From positions 1 through 28,235 of the IMG/VR virus record IMGVR_UViG_3300044742_000113: 28,235 bases of DNA; one strand, given 5' to 3'. The stretch's first letter is position 1. Each line of letters begins with the position of its first letter. The DNA comes from a virus. Under the pieces are notes generated by a model. That model worked only from the letters and a program-made list of their open reading frames with translations, made no database searches and was not told the DNA's origin. Position numbers and translations under genes: made by a program. Positions 12,123 through 19,646 of the stretch are shown in pieces.

Positions 12123-12259
12123 TATATTTGATCCAGCTGGTTATAACTGTAATGATCATCGGCGGCGTTCCTATCTATCTTCTTTTATGGGGACGTAATA
12201 AGGCAGCTGAAGTCTATGAACTTGAACTTATCGCAAAAGAGGAATCCCAAAAACAATAA
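12119..12259 (+). CDS. 46-residue single-pass membrane protein
   Basis: ATG 12119 overlaps the preceding stop (ATGA) and opens a 46-codon frame. The first 24 residues are hydrophobic (MIYLIQLVITVMIIGGVPIY then LLLW), followed by a charged amphipathic tail (GRNKAAEVYELELIAKEESQ). It ends at TAA 12259, overlapping tail-to-tail with a minus-strand membrane ORF by 32 bases. It is the last gene of the DUF6197 operon. Tight coupling and the anchor-plus-helix pattern support its reality; the function is unknown. Confidence 0.6.
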   Translation: MIYLIQLVITVMIIGGVPIYLLLWGRNKAAEVYELELIAKEESQKQ

Positions 12260-12380
12260 AAGCAGCAGCGGCGACAAAGACTAACATCACGACCCAATCG
12301 CGTAACCATTCTGGACCTTGAATGGTAAAGGGCTCAAATATTGCATTTGAGCGAAAGCGGAACCATTTAGTTCGCTTCAT
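12228..12380 (-). CDS. 50-residue membrane protein
   Basis: This frame starts at ATG 12380, six bases after the preceding gene's stop, and ends at TAA 12228. A basic aromatic N-terminus (MKRTKWFRFRSN) and a loop (FTIQGPEWLRDW) precede one hydrophobic segment, VVMLVFVAAAAFIVFGIPLL. Its 3' end overlaps the opposite-strand membrane gene by 32 bases. Codon pattern and position fit a real small gene, though no strong ribosome site is visible just before the ATG. Confidence 0.55.
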   Translation of the reverse strand: MKRTKWFRFRSNAIFEPFTIQGPEWLRDWVVMLVFVAAAAFIVFGIPLLR

Positions 12381-12386
12381 TTTTAC

Positions 12387-12932
12387 TTACTCTTTTTTCT
12401 TGGCCGTGAATCTGCTGTTTGAAAATTCTGGTGCATAATTGAAACCCCATTTCTCCCCAGTGTGTAGGTGTAATTTACTACGGAACAATCCCCCAAGTAT
12501 CCCAGGCCCGACATGCTGCATCTCTATATCAGAGTATTGAGATAGCTTGCGCCAAGTCTCACGTCCGCCCTTAGTTTGTATATCAGATGAATATAATGTC
12601 AAGCGATGATTTGGATGTGACATGAGATGATGATAGAATTCATGGGCCGTGATAGTTGATCCTTTTCGGCCCAAAAGATTAGCTATTTTGAAAATCCCAT
12701 TTCTTTCTGATCCATTGACTTGCATATCAACTTGCTTCATTTCTGGATTATAGGCATGATAAGCTATTACTCGGATGCCTTTACGAAATATCTGATGACC
12801 TGAAGGCATAGTTGAAACAGGTCTATTCCAACGCCAAAGATTAGCACGCACATCTCTGGGAGTATCGCTTGTAATTCTCTTATCATTCATGGGCCATGGC
12901 GATTCTTGAAGAAATTGCTTAAATGTGAGCAT
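12387..12932 (-). CDS. Putative internal head protein with capsid-targeting-like N-terminus
   Basis: This 181-residue protein begins MLTFKQFLQESPW. T4 internal proteins IPI-IPIII and related proteins begin MKTYQEFIAEA, the capsid-targeting sequence that directs them into the prohead and is cut off by protease gp21. The spacing of aromatic, Phe and Glu residues matches. The body has an AHEFYHHLMSHPNHRLTLYS block and then SDIQTKGGRETWRKLS, a pattern I associate with small acetyltransferase-like or cargo proteins in phages. A second gene with the same kind of N-terminus lies at 15063-15998. If the reading is right, it is packaged with the DNA and injected. The catalytic role is unknown. Confidence 0.6.
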   Translation of the reverse strand: MLTFKQFLQESPWPMNDKRITSDTPRDVRANLWRWNRPVSTMPSGHQIFRKGIRVIAYHAYNPEMKQVDMQVNGSERNGIFKIANLLGRKGSTITAHEFYHHLMSHPNHRLTLYSSDIQTKGGRETWRKLSQYSDIEMQHVGPGILGGLFRSKLHLHTGEKWGFNYAPEFSNSRFTAKKKE

Positions 12933-13512
12933 TTTTTGTGAGTCCTTTGTTCCAAGGAATATTTCCTTTTAGAGATTCAGATATCTTCTTCTTAGTTTCT
13001 TCTGAAGGACTTTCTTTATGTTTTCCAATGTTGCTCAAGCTTATTTTTCGTTTCGCTTCTTCAGTATGCTTAGACCCAAGCCGCGCTAGTCTCATTTTTT
13101 CTAATGTTTCTGGTGTCGCTTTTTTACCTTTTCTATTAGGTAGGCGATTTTTAGCAGCTTCTCGCATTTTTAATTTTGTTTCTTCAGAATGCTTTTTACC
13201 GTAAAAAGGATTATGTGCTCCATTTTGATCAAGATAATTCGTTACTCTACATTTATTATAGTATTTATTTCTAAGTTCACTATCATCTATTTTACTAAGC
13301 CATATAGCTTCTTTTTCTAATAATTCTTTTCTGTTGGTATAAACTTTTTCTATAATTCTGCGTTTGAAATCTTGTGGTCTACGACGATATGCATCTCTCA
13401 TACTATTAGAACTACATATATATCCATCATCTATTGTTCCCCAATGACTTCCTATATAAAATCGCTTGTATTGTTTATCACGCCAAATATACACAAATCC
13501 ATAGTTATGCAT
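12919..13512 (-). CDS. GIY-YIG homing endonuclease with NUMOD3 repeats
   Basis: This 197-residue protein is a free-standing homing nuclease. The GIY-YIG module is read as YGFVYIW (residues 4-10) and RFYIGSH (about 17-23), with the conserved Arg/Glu region KELLEKEAIWLSKI. The second half has three or four NUMOD3-type DNA-binding repeats built on HSEETKLKMREAAKNR, TPETLEKMRLARLGSKHTEE and SEETKKKISESLKG, ending in PWNKGLTK. T4 Seg enzymes have this layout. It sits between the spike beta-helix gene and a cargo gene, overlaps the latter by 14 bases, has AGGAG before the ATG and carries its own late promoter (13546-13553). It probably entered as a mobile gene. Confidence 0.92.
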   Translation of the reverse strand: MHNYGFVYIWRDKQYKRFYIGSHWGTIDDGYICSSNSMRDAYRRRPQDFKRRIIEKVYTNRKELLEKEAIWLSKIDDSELRNKYYNKCRVTNYLDQNGAHNPFYGKKHSEETKLKMREAAKNRLPNRKGKKATPETLEKMRLARLGSKHTEEAKRKISLSNIGKHKESPSEETKKKISESLKGNIPWNKGLTKNAHI

Positions 13513-13545
13513 GTTTTACTCCTAACATAAAAGTTACTGATAGGA

Positions 13546-13553
13546 GTATTTAG
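13546..13553 (-). promoter_or_regulatory. Late promoter CTAAATAC upstream of homing endonuclease
   Basis: The minus strand reads GCTAAATACTCCTATCAG, a CTAAATAC -10 element followed by a CTAT stretch as in the T4 consensus. It lies 34 bases ahead of the endonuclease ATG and is separate from the spike genes upstream. Confidence 0.6.
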
Positions 13554-13566
13554 CATTTGCGAGTGC

Positions 13567-14100
13567 CTATGGATTTATAGAAACGATTCCGCCAATTATT
13601 GTGTGAGTTCCACCTGTTTCAGTTGTCATATTACCAGCAACTTTCATATTCATATTACCTTTGATGTTCTGGTTCATGTTACCTTTCACCCCAAGATAAG
13701 CATCTCCAGCAACAGCAGCTTTCATGTTTCCGCCAACAACCATATTGGAATGACCCCCAACAACCACGTCAGCATCACCTTTTACAGTTACGATTGTTCC
13801 TCCGCTATTGTTTTCACGTTTATGTCCATGAGTTTTTACATCTTGGTTTTCATCAATAGTAATAGTCACGCCGCCTTTGTTATACTCTTGTTTATTGCCA
13901 ACAGTAAGCTCAACCTTGCGACCATCGGGAGAGATTTCTATATATGTCCCTTTCTTGTGGGCGAACCGAATCCGTTCCTTTCCAGGCGTGTTATCAATAT
14001 GAATCTCATGCCCAGCCTCAGAAATGAAAGCTTGATTATAAGGATACTTTGATTCATATGAAGTCTTTGCAATGCGCGTTTTTTTATCTTTACCAGCCAT
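13567..14100 (-). CDS. Central spike beta-helix protein (gp5 C-terminal part as separate gene)
   Basis: This 177-residue protein matches the C-terminal needle of T4 gp5. About residues 100-165 contain repeated short units with Val-x-Gly steps (VKGDADVVVGG, MVVGGNMKAAVAGDAYLG, VKGNMNQNIKGNMNMKVAGN) typical of the triple-stranded beta-helix, which trimerises into the membrane-piercing spike. The region before it (EIHIDNTPGKERIRFAHKKG, then TYIEISPDGRKVELTVGN) is the shared connector found in gp5 and VgrG proteins. In T4 this is fused to the OB and lysozyme domains; here it stands alone, downstream of a coiled-coil gene and the OB gene. The tip should carry the PAAR protein from 6967-7260. Confidence 0.85.
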   Translation of the reverse strand: MAGKDKKTRIAKTSYESKYPYNQAFISEAGHEIHIDNTPGKERIRFAHKKGTYIEISPDGRKVELTVGNKQEYNKGGVTITIDENQDVKTHGHKRENNSGGTIVTVKGDADVVVGGHSNMVVGGNMKAAVAGDAYLGVKGNMNQNIKGNMNMKVAGNMTTETGGTHTIIGGIVSINP

Positions 14101-14103
14101 GAT

Positions 14104-14493
14104 TTATGTAATTTCCTTTTCTAATTGTTCTAATTCATCTTCTAGCTTACTTATTGCTGCTCTTATTTCGTTTTCCGACTTAATAAGCTCTTCAGTTTGT
14201 GGCTCAATATCTAACAAATCCTGAAGCATCTGGCGAAGTCGCTCTAGTTCAGCTAGTATCTCATCTCTTCTCTTTTTCTTGTCTTCATTCTTTTGGTTGT
14301 TTGGATTAGAGAATGCTTGAGCTACTTCAGCCATCATACTTCCAAGATTACCAGCCCCAACAGCTTGTTCCATTGTTGGGTTGCCCTGAGACTCCCGTAA
14401 ACTCTTTACTAGGTCCAAAGCCTTTTTGATTGAGCCTGAAACATTATCTGGCGTTTTACTCTTTGTGAAGTCTGTCGCTGATTTTCTACTCAT
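14104..14493 (-). CDS. Coiled-coil protein between spike parts
   Basis: This 129-residue protein lies between the two spike genes. The N-terminal half is Ser/Lys- and Asn/Gln-rich (with a run NPNNQKNEDKK near residue 70). The C-terminal half is a long charged helix with Leu/Ile heptads, for example ILAELERLRQMLQDLLDIEP and AISKLEDELEQLEKEI, that should form a coiled coil. It may link or chaperone the spike parts, or replace the missing lysozyme segment structurally. The start at 14493 is preceded by AAAGG and its stop is three bases from the beta-helix gene. No family recognised. Confidence 0.65.
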   Translation of the reverse strand: MSRKSATDFTKSKTPDNVSGSIKKALDLVKSLRESQGNPTMEQAVGAGNLGSMMAEVAQAFSNPNNQKNEDKKKRRDEILAELERLRQMLQDLLDIEPQTEELIKSENEIRAAISKLEDELEQLEKEIT

Positions 14494-14502
14494 TATAAAC
14501 CT

Positions 14503-15063
14503 TTAGGCATAAGCATATTCCCCAATTGAATGGTTTTGTTTCTCATCTTCATCTACTTCTTTACCCTTTTTCTTTCCATAGGGATTGTCACTTTCTTTCT
14601 TTGCATAGTCTGTTATACCTTTTTGGTCATAGTCTTTTTTATCTGAGGCATAACGAAAATCGCCTCCACCTTTATCTTTGTCGCGAGAATGACGGTTCAA
14701 GTCATGATTGCGCCCTTGGTTGTTTAGTTCTCCTTCTCCACTTTCATCTTTACCTGTTTTACCGATTGAGCCTAAAAGCATAGGTTTCTGTTGATCGCCA
14801 TCCATATAGAAACCAATCATATAGGAATTTTCTGTAGCGCCTGTCAATGGGCCGCCGATGCCTCCATCTTGCGGATTTGAAACGCTGGCAATAGGTCTAG
14901 CCCAATGCAATTGATTGTCTGGAATACCGCCCTTGTCGTCCTGATAGCCTACAGCGCGAACACGCAAGCGGCCACCTTGCTCGGGGTCTTTGCGATCTAC
15001 GACTTCCAGAATAACATGTCTGCCTGCCCCACCATAACTTGACTTTGAAGGATGAGATGTCAT
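14503..15063 (-). CDS. gp5-type OB-fold spike protein
   Basis: This 186-residue protein matches the N-terminal OB-fold domain of gp5/VgrG. The beta-barrel core is GRHVILEVVDRKDPEQGGRL, then RVRAVGYQDD, with a second half around LHWARPIASVSNPQDGGIGG, SYMIGFYMDGDQQKPMLLGS. In T4 this domain binds the hub gp27 trimer. After about residue 100 the chain is a Gly/Asp/Lys-rich low-complexity tail to the end, with no lysozyme domain at all. The gene starts at the stop of the cargo gene (TAATG-type overlap). It works together with the hub gp27, whose gene follows two genes upstream. Confidence 0.85.
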   Translation of the reverse strand: MTSHPSKSSYGGAGRHVILEVVDRKDPEQGGRLRVRAVGYQDDKGGIPDNQLHWARPIASVSNPQDGGIGGPLTGATENSYMIGFYMDGDQQKPMLLGSIGKTGKDESGEGELNNQGRNHDLNRHSRDKDKGGGDFRYASDKKDYDQKGITDYAKKESDNPYGKKKGKEVDEDEKQNHSIGEYAYA

Positions 15064-15998
15064 TATTGTAATTTACCTCCGCGTCTTTTGAATGGAAGGA
15101 CGAACTGCCGAAATTGGCCTCTTCCTTCTCGCCCTTGTGGAATTTCTGGTTGTGGATGCGGTTTATTTAGCGGTCCACCAGATAGTCTTTGCTTCATTAT
15201 TTTTCTGACATGAGGATCAGGATCGTTGGCTAGATGTTGAATAGTATGAGGTTCCGCATAAGACGCAACATGGGCTCTTACTGTTGGATCAGGATCATCA
15301 GCAAAATGGTGCAGTTTGATGCCAGCGTTCAAAAGATGGGCATGAACTTCTTTTGTAAAATGTGTATCGTCATTATCAGTGCCAGGGATTTGATAATTAT
15401 CTGTTCTACTTACATGATCGCTTCCTTTAGCATGTAGATATTGAATATGTCCTAATCTATCCATCGCAGCAGTTGAAGTGCGTCCATGTAAATTTCTGCC
15501 TCCTGGAAGATTCTTAATATGATATATAAGCTCATCATGGGACATTTTTGTTAGAGGATGTTTAGGTCGCTCCCATTGTTCATCAAATCCAGTATGAGGG
15601 ATTCTCTCCATTTTCTCCCCCCACTCAACAGGAATTTGGTGATATGATAAAGCTCCTTGTGTTTGAGTTTCTGGAACACGATTACCATGGTTATGTTGTA
15701 TCCAATGCTGTGTTCTTTCATTTCCATGATGAATCATAAAAATATTTCCATTTCTTAGATAACCATGTGCATTCGTGTCCCCTGATCTATGAGGAGTATT
15801 CGTGCAGAAGTTTGTTCCTTGGCCAAAATCATAACAGGCTTGGGGAGTTTTTAGATGATAGATTTTTACATTATCCTCGCTGTGAATCAAGTCGGCGCCT
15901 GGATGATGTAATGCAACGCTTCCATCTGGATTAGCCAAATAATGATCTAGCTGCCGTTTTGACATTGATTCATAAAGAAACTCATAAAAGGTTAGCAT
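15063..15998 (-). CDS. Putative internal head protein with HEAT-like repeats
   Basis: This 311-residue protein begins MLTFYEFLYES, which like the 12387-12932 protein resembles the T4 capsid-targeting sequence. Residues about 45-65 have a FGQGTNFCTNT block; the pattern GxGTxWC is common in a group of phage proteins of unknown action. The middle is rich in His, Asn and Gln, with several HH and HHH groups. Residues about 230-280 contain two HEAT/LRV-type repeats (DDPDPTVRAHVASYAEPHTI and NDPDPHVRKIMKQRLSGG). Repeats of this kind mediate protein contact. It lies between the hub and spike genes but does not look like a baseplate part, so it is probably packaged cargo. Confidence 0.6.
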   Translation of the reverse strand: MLTFYEFLYESMSKRQLDHYLANPDGSVALHHPGADLIHSEDNVKIYHLKTPQACYDFGQGTNFCTNTPHRSGDTNAHGYLRNGNIFMIHHGNERTQHWIQHNHGNRVPETQTQGALSYHQIPVEWGEKMERIPHTGFDEQWERPKHPLTKMSHDELIYHIKNLPGGRNLHGRTSTAAMDRLGHIQYLHAKGSDHVSRTDNYQIPGTDNDDTHFTKEVHAHLLNAGIKLHHFADDPDPTVRAHVASYAEPHTIQHLANDPDPHVRKIMKQRLSGGPLNKPHPQPEIPQGREGRGQFRQFVLPFKRRGGKLQ

Positions 15999-16002
15999 CT
16001 TC

Positions 16003-17232
16003 TTATCCCTTTTTATTACAATTGAAAGTTGATGTTGCTTGCACAGTCTTGTTTACTAATTGAAGTTCATGACACACTTCAGTTACAAGATATTCTCCTG
16101 ACATATCTGAGCGACCATATCCATCAATATCACCCATTGGAGGCAAGAGATTCAGGTATATTCCTTTTCCTACTGTGACATACATTCCTGATTGAATAGG
16201 AACTTTCACCCGCATTCCTGGACCATTCTGAAACAACGCGGCAGAAAAGTGTTCTTGTGGGCTTTTCTGGTTTGGATCAACAGAAGTCGGCTGATGTGCT
16301 CCATCCATTACACCATAATTAGCAACGCCACCTAGTTTACCTCCAATACCTGGGATGCTGCCAAGGATAGAGCCCATACTTTTAGCTTGAATTTTGTCAA
16401 TAGCTCTGTTTTTGGTGCGCATATCAAAAAGAGACTGACCAGCACCTTGAGCCCTAGCAACGGAGTCTGTGCTGGCGCGGCCTTTGTCATCAACGTTCGC
16501 TTCAGCAACGATAATCACATTTCTTTCTCTCAGGATATCCAAAGGCCACTGTGAACCAAGGGTATGAATTTGGTTGAAGGTTTCTTGGATGCCCATCGTC
16601 GCAAACAGAACTTCCAAAGGAGAAAGGACATGGTGTTTTGCATCTTTGAAGAATAAACAGTTGCCCGAGCCTCCAAAGTTACAATGCTTCTTTATATCAT
16701 CAATCGCTTTGAATGGTTTGATAGCAGATTTGATATAGCCTTCCTTTGAGATAGGACCATTGGAAGGTTGTTTGATTTCCAAAGAGCCGCCAATATACTG
16801 ATTGAAAATAGCTGAAATAGCTGATGTGGCTGGAATGTTCTTATAGGAGTTTTGCACGAGGTTCTTTGCATCACTGAAGTATTCTGCACCGATCAACTCT
16901 ATATTATAAGTGACACAACGGGGATTACGACTGGTTTGTTGGCCATGAACAGAGAACACATAAAGTGTTGTCTCATATATCTTAGGCTCATCACAATCCC
17001 AGGCCACAGAACAAGCCTCACCACCACGTAGATTCATGTTTTCAATGATGTTATTGTGATCCTCAACGACAAGCTTTGCTGTATGATAAGGTTTATAGAT
17101 GCTTTCATAGATTGAAATAGAGCGAAGGTGGCCAAGAATATTCGCATCGGGAAGAGGATTACCAAAAGCATCCAAACTACCCGTTGACAAAGAAAAAGAA
17201 CGAATATTAACCTGGATTGGAAAATCAGTCAT
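16003..17232 (-). CDS. 27: Baseplate hub protein gp27
   Basis: This 409-residue protein is the gp27-type hub, a trimeric ring that joins the tail tube to the spike. The pattern fits the family: an N-terminal barrel half (ISIYESIYKPYHTAKLVVED), a middle half with IELIGAEYFSDAKNLVQNSY, then NCLFFKDAKHHVLSPLEVL, and a C-terminal barrel with MSGEYLVTEVCHELQLVNK. T4 gp27 is 391 residues. A Gly/Ala-rich loop (about 285-310) is longer than in T4. The neighbours are the spike OB gene, gp53 and the gp48-like cap, forming a baseplate cluster. Confidence 0.88.
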   Translation of the reverse strand: MTDFPIQVNIRSFSLSTGSLDAFGNPLPDANILGHLRSISIYESIYKPYHTAKLVVEDHNNIIENMNLRGGEACSVAWDCDEPKIYETTLYVFSVHGQQTSRNPRCVTYNIELIGAEYFSDAKNLVQNSYKNIPATSAISAIFNQYIGGSLEIKQPSNGPISKEGYIKSAIKPFKAIDDIKKHCNFGGSGNCLFFKDAKHHVLSPLEVLFATMGIQETFNQIHTLGSQWPLDILRERNVIIVAEANVDDKGRASTDSVARAQGAGQSLFDMRTKNRAIDKIQAKSMGSILGSIPGIGGKLGGVANYGVMDGAHQPTSVDPNQKSPQEHFSAALFQNGPGMRVKVPIQSGMYVTVGKGIYLNLLPPMGDIDGYGRSDMSGEYLVTEVCHELQLVNKTVQATSTFNCNKKG

Positions 17233-18110
17233 TATTCTTGTAGTTTCTTTCTACGCTCTTCAACTAGAGGTAAAGTATATTGTGCATCAATCAAATAAAT
17301 ATTCTTGTTTCTTTCATTGCGTTCTCTTTCCCAATCAAAGTAATAAGTCGGAGTCCAATAAACAAACTCTTCATCGGGAATAACTTTGTCTAGTATATCT
17401 TGATTGATTACATTAGCAAAGGCATTAGAAGAAAGTCCAGTCAGAATTTGATTTGCTGATGTGTTACCTGTGATATGCTGGATTTTCACAACGGAAGAGT
17501 TAGCTATGATCACTTCCCCATTGCCAACTGTCGCTGTGCTCATACTGTTTTTGACTAGAACACGCTCGCCATTAGAAAACCCTGTATTTGCATTCAGAGT
17601 GATTTCCAAACGAACAAGTTGATTGGTATTGATAACCCAATCTTCTTGCCTACGCCTATAATGAAGTATCTTTGTGCCTTTTCCGAAATAGGCTGAATAG
17701 TATTTCTTCAGGGCTTCCGGGAGTATATCTTGATAATGAGAAACTGAGATTTCTTTGGTATCATCTGGCCAGTTTATAGCATAGTGTCGGACTTTCTGTT
17801 GTGCTTCTTCAATAGATCCATATTTCTTCTTGATAAACTCAATGAAATCTTCATCAGAGAGATACCAGTCATAGTAAGGATCAAGGATACCATTAGCTAG
17901 AAAGATTAACCATTCCAGATAAGAATCATTATAGTAGCCATAAGAGACTACATCAGGACGCATGTTATGTTGAATCTCATAAGGATAGAAAAGAACAGGA
18001 CGCCCGGCTAGATTAGGATTGAGCGCAATATTCTTAGCAATGTTCACACACTTTAGTTGATCATCACCATATTCAATTACAGGAAAGCGAGAAAAATAAA
18101 ATTCAGGCAT
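17232..18110 (-). CDS. 53: Baseplate wedge protein gp53
   Basis: This 292-residue protein is the gp53-type wedge subunit, which clamps gp6, gp7 and gp25 and anchors the wedges to the hub. The N-terminal block is characteristic: FPVIEYGDDQLKCVNIAKNI, a long helical part with VSYGYYNDSYLEWLIFLANG and DPYYDWYLSDEDFIEFI, then KKYGSIEEAQ. The C-terminal end (IYLIDAQYTLPLVEERRKKL) matches the T4 tail of the protein. T4 gp53 is only 196 residues: about 90 residues (about 165-255, beta-rich, with Asn/Ser/Val stretches) are inserted here. The gene overlaps its neighbours by one base, as TAATG-type junctions. Confidence 0.85.
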   Translation of the reverse strand: MPEFYFSRFPVIEYGDDQLKCVNIAKNIALNPNLAGRPVLFYPYEIQHNMRPDVVSYGYYNDSYLEWLIFLANGILDPYYDWYLSDEDFIEFIKKKYGSIEEAQQKVRHYAINWPDDTKEISVSHYQDILPEALKKYYSAYFGKGTKILHYRRRQEDWVINTNQLVRLEITLNANTGFSNGERVLVKNSMSTATVGNGEVIIANSSVVKIQHITGNTSANQILTGLSSNAFANVINQDILDKVIPDEEFVYWTPTYYFDWERERNERNKNIYLIDAQYTLPLVEERRKKLQE

Positions 18111-19063
18111 TATGGTGATCTTGGATTTGGATCGTCATTAGGATTACCACCGACGCCGCCACCTGGAGGAAAGTTACTATCGCCAGAATCACTACGAGTA
18201 TCATTCGTTCTTGGGCCGGTTACATCTCTTGGATCATTATTATCTTTGAAGTCCCCAGTCAACCAATACTCTAGTTCTAGAAACTGCATAGAAATTTCAA
18301 AACCTTCCGGGGCATTACCTCTTCCGCCTGGATTTAGTGGTGTTTGATTCGATTCTCTATAGAAAGCTGGCTGCCCGCCTGGAGTATAGTTTACAACAAG
18401 ATTTTCTAGAACACAAGGTTTGAACTTATACATATACTGTGAGTTTGGGTGAATTTCAGGATAGAAGATTTTGGGCATTTTGAACCAAGAAACCAGTCCA
18501 AGAGCTTTACTTACAATAGACGGCGACATTGCATTATTCAATTTTCTGATTATATCTTTCATTGTTTTAGATTCGGCTGGAGTCTTAGGAGAAATACGCC
18601 AAGCAAACTGTATTCTTTTGTATTTCGGGCCTTTGAGAAAGATAGTCAAAATATTATTTGGAGTGTAACCAAGATTTTTTATGACATTAACATCTGTTAG
18701 AGAAGCTAATCCGCTTAGAACCTGATTCAAAGGTTGTTCTTCATAATCAACAATATGGTTATCAATCAAACCAATAGGCAAAGGAAGTCTAATAATACCT
18801 TCAGGATTTATTTGGACCCGACTTGTTAGTGCTCCCCCTGTTGGATCAAAGAAATCTCGTTGATAGTTTGAAACAATCAATTGAAAATAATACTTTGGTA
18901 AATCATGAGGATAAGTAAAGGTAAACATGCTTTTTATGCCAGCAAATCTATCCTCAATAATGACTCTTGGATCACCAGCTTGATCAGCTACATTCATGTC
19001 CCACCAAGGTTGAAGTGGTGATGCGGCAGCATTTGCATTAGATAAGCCGGGAGTGATTGCCAT
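18110..19063 (-). CDS. 48: Baseplate tail-tube cap protein (gp48-like)
   Basis: This 317-residue protein fits the T4 gp48/gp54 group, which joins the hub to the tail tube. The tell-tale block is ILTIFLKGPKYKRIQFAWRI, then SPKTPAESKTMKDIIRKLNN, WFKMPKIFYPEI, MYKFKPCVLENLVVNYTPGG, QPAFYRESN and MQFLELEYWLTGDF. In other T4-like phages the same run of signatures marks the tube cap. T4 gp48 is 364 residues. The C-terminal 45 residues are Asn/Asp/Pro-rich and probably disordered. It could equally be named gp54-like. A late promoter lies upstream at 19097-19104. Confidence 0.75.
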   Translation of the reverse strand: MAITPGLSNANAAASPLQPWWDMNVADQAGDPRVIIEDRFAGIKSMFTFTYPHDLPKYYFQLIVSNYQRDFFDPTGGALTSRVQINPEGIIRLPLPIGLIDNHIVDYEEQPLNQVLSGLASLTDVNVIKNLGYTPNNILTIFLKGPKYKRIQFAWRISPKTPAESKTMKDIIRKLNNAMSPSIVSKALGLVSWFKMPKIFYPEIHPNSQYMYKFKPCVLENLVVNYTPGGQPAFYRESNQTPLNPGGRGNAPEGFEISMQFLELEYWLTGDFKDNNDPRDVTGPRTNDTRSDSGDSNFPPGGGVGGNPNDDPNPRSP

Positions 19064-19070
19064 TAGGTTC

Positions 19071-19078
19071 CTAAATAA
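19071..19078 (+). promoter_or_regulatory. Plus-strand late promoter CTAAATAA upstream of gp4
   Basis: The plus strand reads TTCCTAAATAAAACTATCAG, a CTAAATAA -10 element with a following ACTAT as in T4 late promoters. It lies 50 bases ahead of the gp4 ATG and faces the minus-strand promoter at 19097-19104. Confidence 0.5.
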
Positions 19079-19096
19079 AACTATCAGTGTTTCTTG

Positions 19097-19104
19097 GTAT
19101 TTAG
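19097..19104 (-). promoter_or_regulatory. Minus-strand late promoter CTAAATAC upstream of gp48-like gene
   Basis: The minus strand reads TTGATTTTCCTATACTAAATA then CCAAGAAACAC. It shares most positions with the gp25 promoter at 6400-6407, including the TTGATTTTC block upstream and AAGAAACAC downstream. Together these define an extended element of about 30 bases. Confidence 0.7.
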
Positions 19105-19127
19105 TATAGGAAAATCAAAACGTAACA

Positions 19128-19646
19128 ATGGCTAAACGGGGAGAACAACAAGTCTTTTATGAGCGAAACAACAGTCATTTCTATAAAGGACTGTTCAAGC
19201 CTCGGAATCCTAAGAAATACCGTGGAAACGCTAAGAACATCGTTTTTAGAAGCCATTGGGAGCTGGAATACATGCGGATGCTGGATGAGAAGGATAATTG
19301 TATCTCTTGGGCCTCGGAAGAGTTCTCAATAAAATACTACCATCCGATCAAACTAGGCTATAAGCGTTACTTTCCTGATTTTTTTGTTGAAATGCGCCAG
19401 AAAGATGGTAAGATATTCAAAGCTATTGTAGAAATCAAGCCAGCCAATCAGATTGCACCTCCAAAACGAAGACGCAATGGTAAGATGCAGAAGTTTCTCT
19501 ATGAAAGTATGACGTGGGCTGTAAATAGGGCGAAATGGGAAGCCGCTATGAAATTCTGCAAAGAGCACAACTTGAAGTTTTATGTGGTAACTAAGGACAG
19601 CAAAGAACAATTTGTCCTATTGAATGAGGAACAACTACAATTATGA
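19128..19646 (+). CDS. 4: Head completion nuclease gp4
   Basis: This 172-residue protein matches T4 gp4 (head completion protein), which closes the packaged head and has a TnsA-like nuclease fold. The signature RNPKKYRGNAKNIVFRSHWE is followed by WASEEFSIKYYHP, then RYFPDFFVEM and IVEIKPANQIAPP. Candidate active-site residues are Glu45, Asp84, Glu102 and Lys104, in the E-D-ExK order of such nucleases. T4 gp4 is 150 residues. It is the first gene of the plus-strand late operon; no strong ribosome site precedes its ATG. It may trim or protect DNA ends before the neck is added. Confidence 0.88.
   Translation: MAKRGEQQVFYERNNSHFYKGLFKPRNPKKYRGNAKNIVFRSHWELEYMRMLDEKDNCISWASEEFSIKYYHPIKLGYKRYFPDFFVEMRQKDGKIFKAIVEIKPANQIAPPKRRRNGKMQKFLYESMTWAVNRAKWEAAMKFCKEHNLKFYVVTKDSKEQFVLLNEEQLQL

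Noticed and set aside
13603-14052. 149-residue plus-strand frame opposite the beta-helix gene
   Set aside because: The repeated codons of the beta-helix leave the opposite strand open; no start signal is present.
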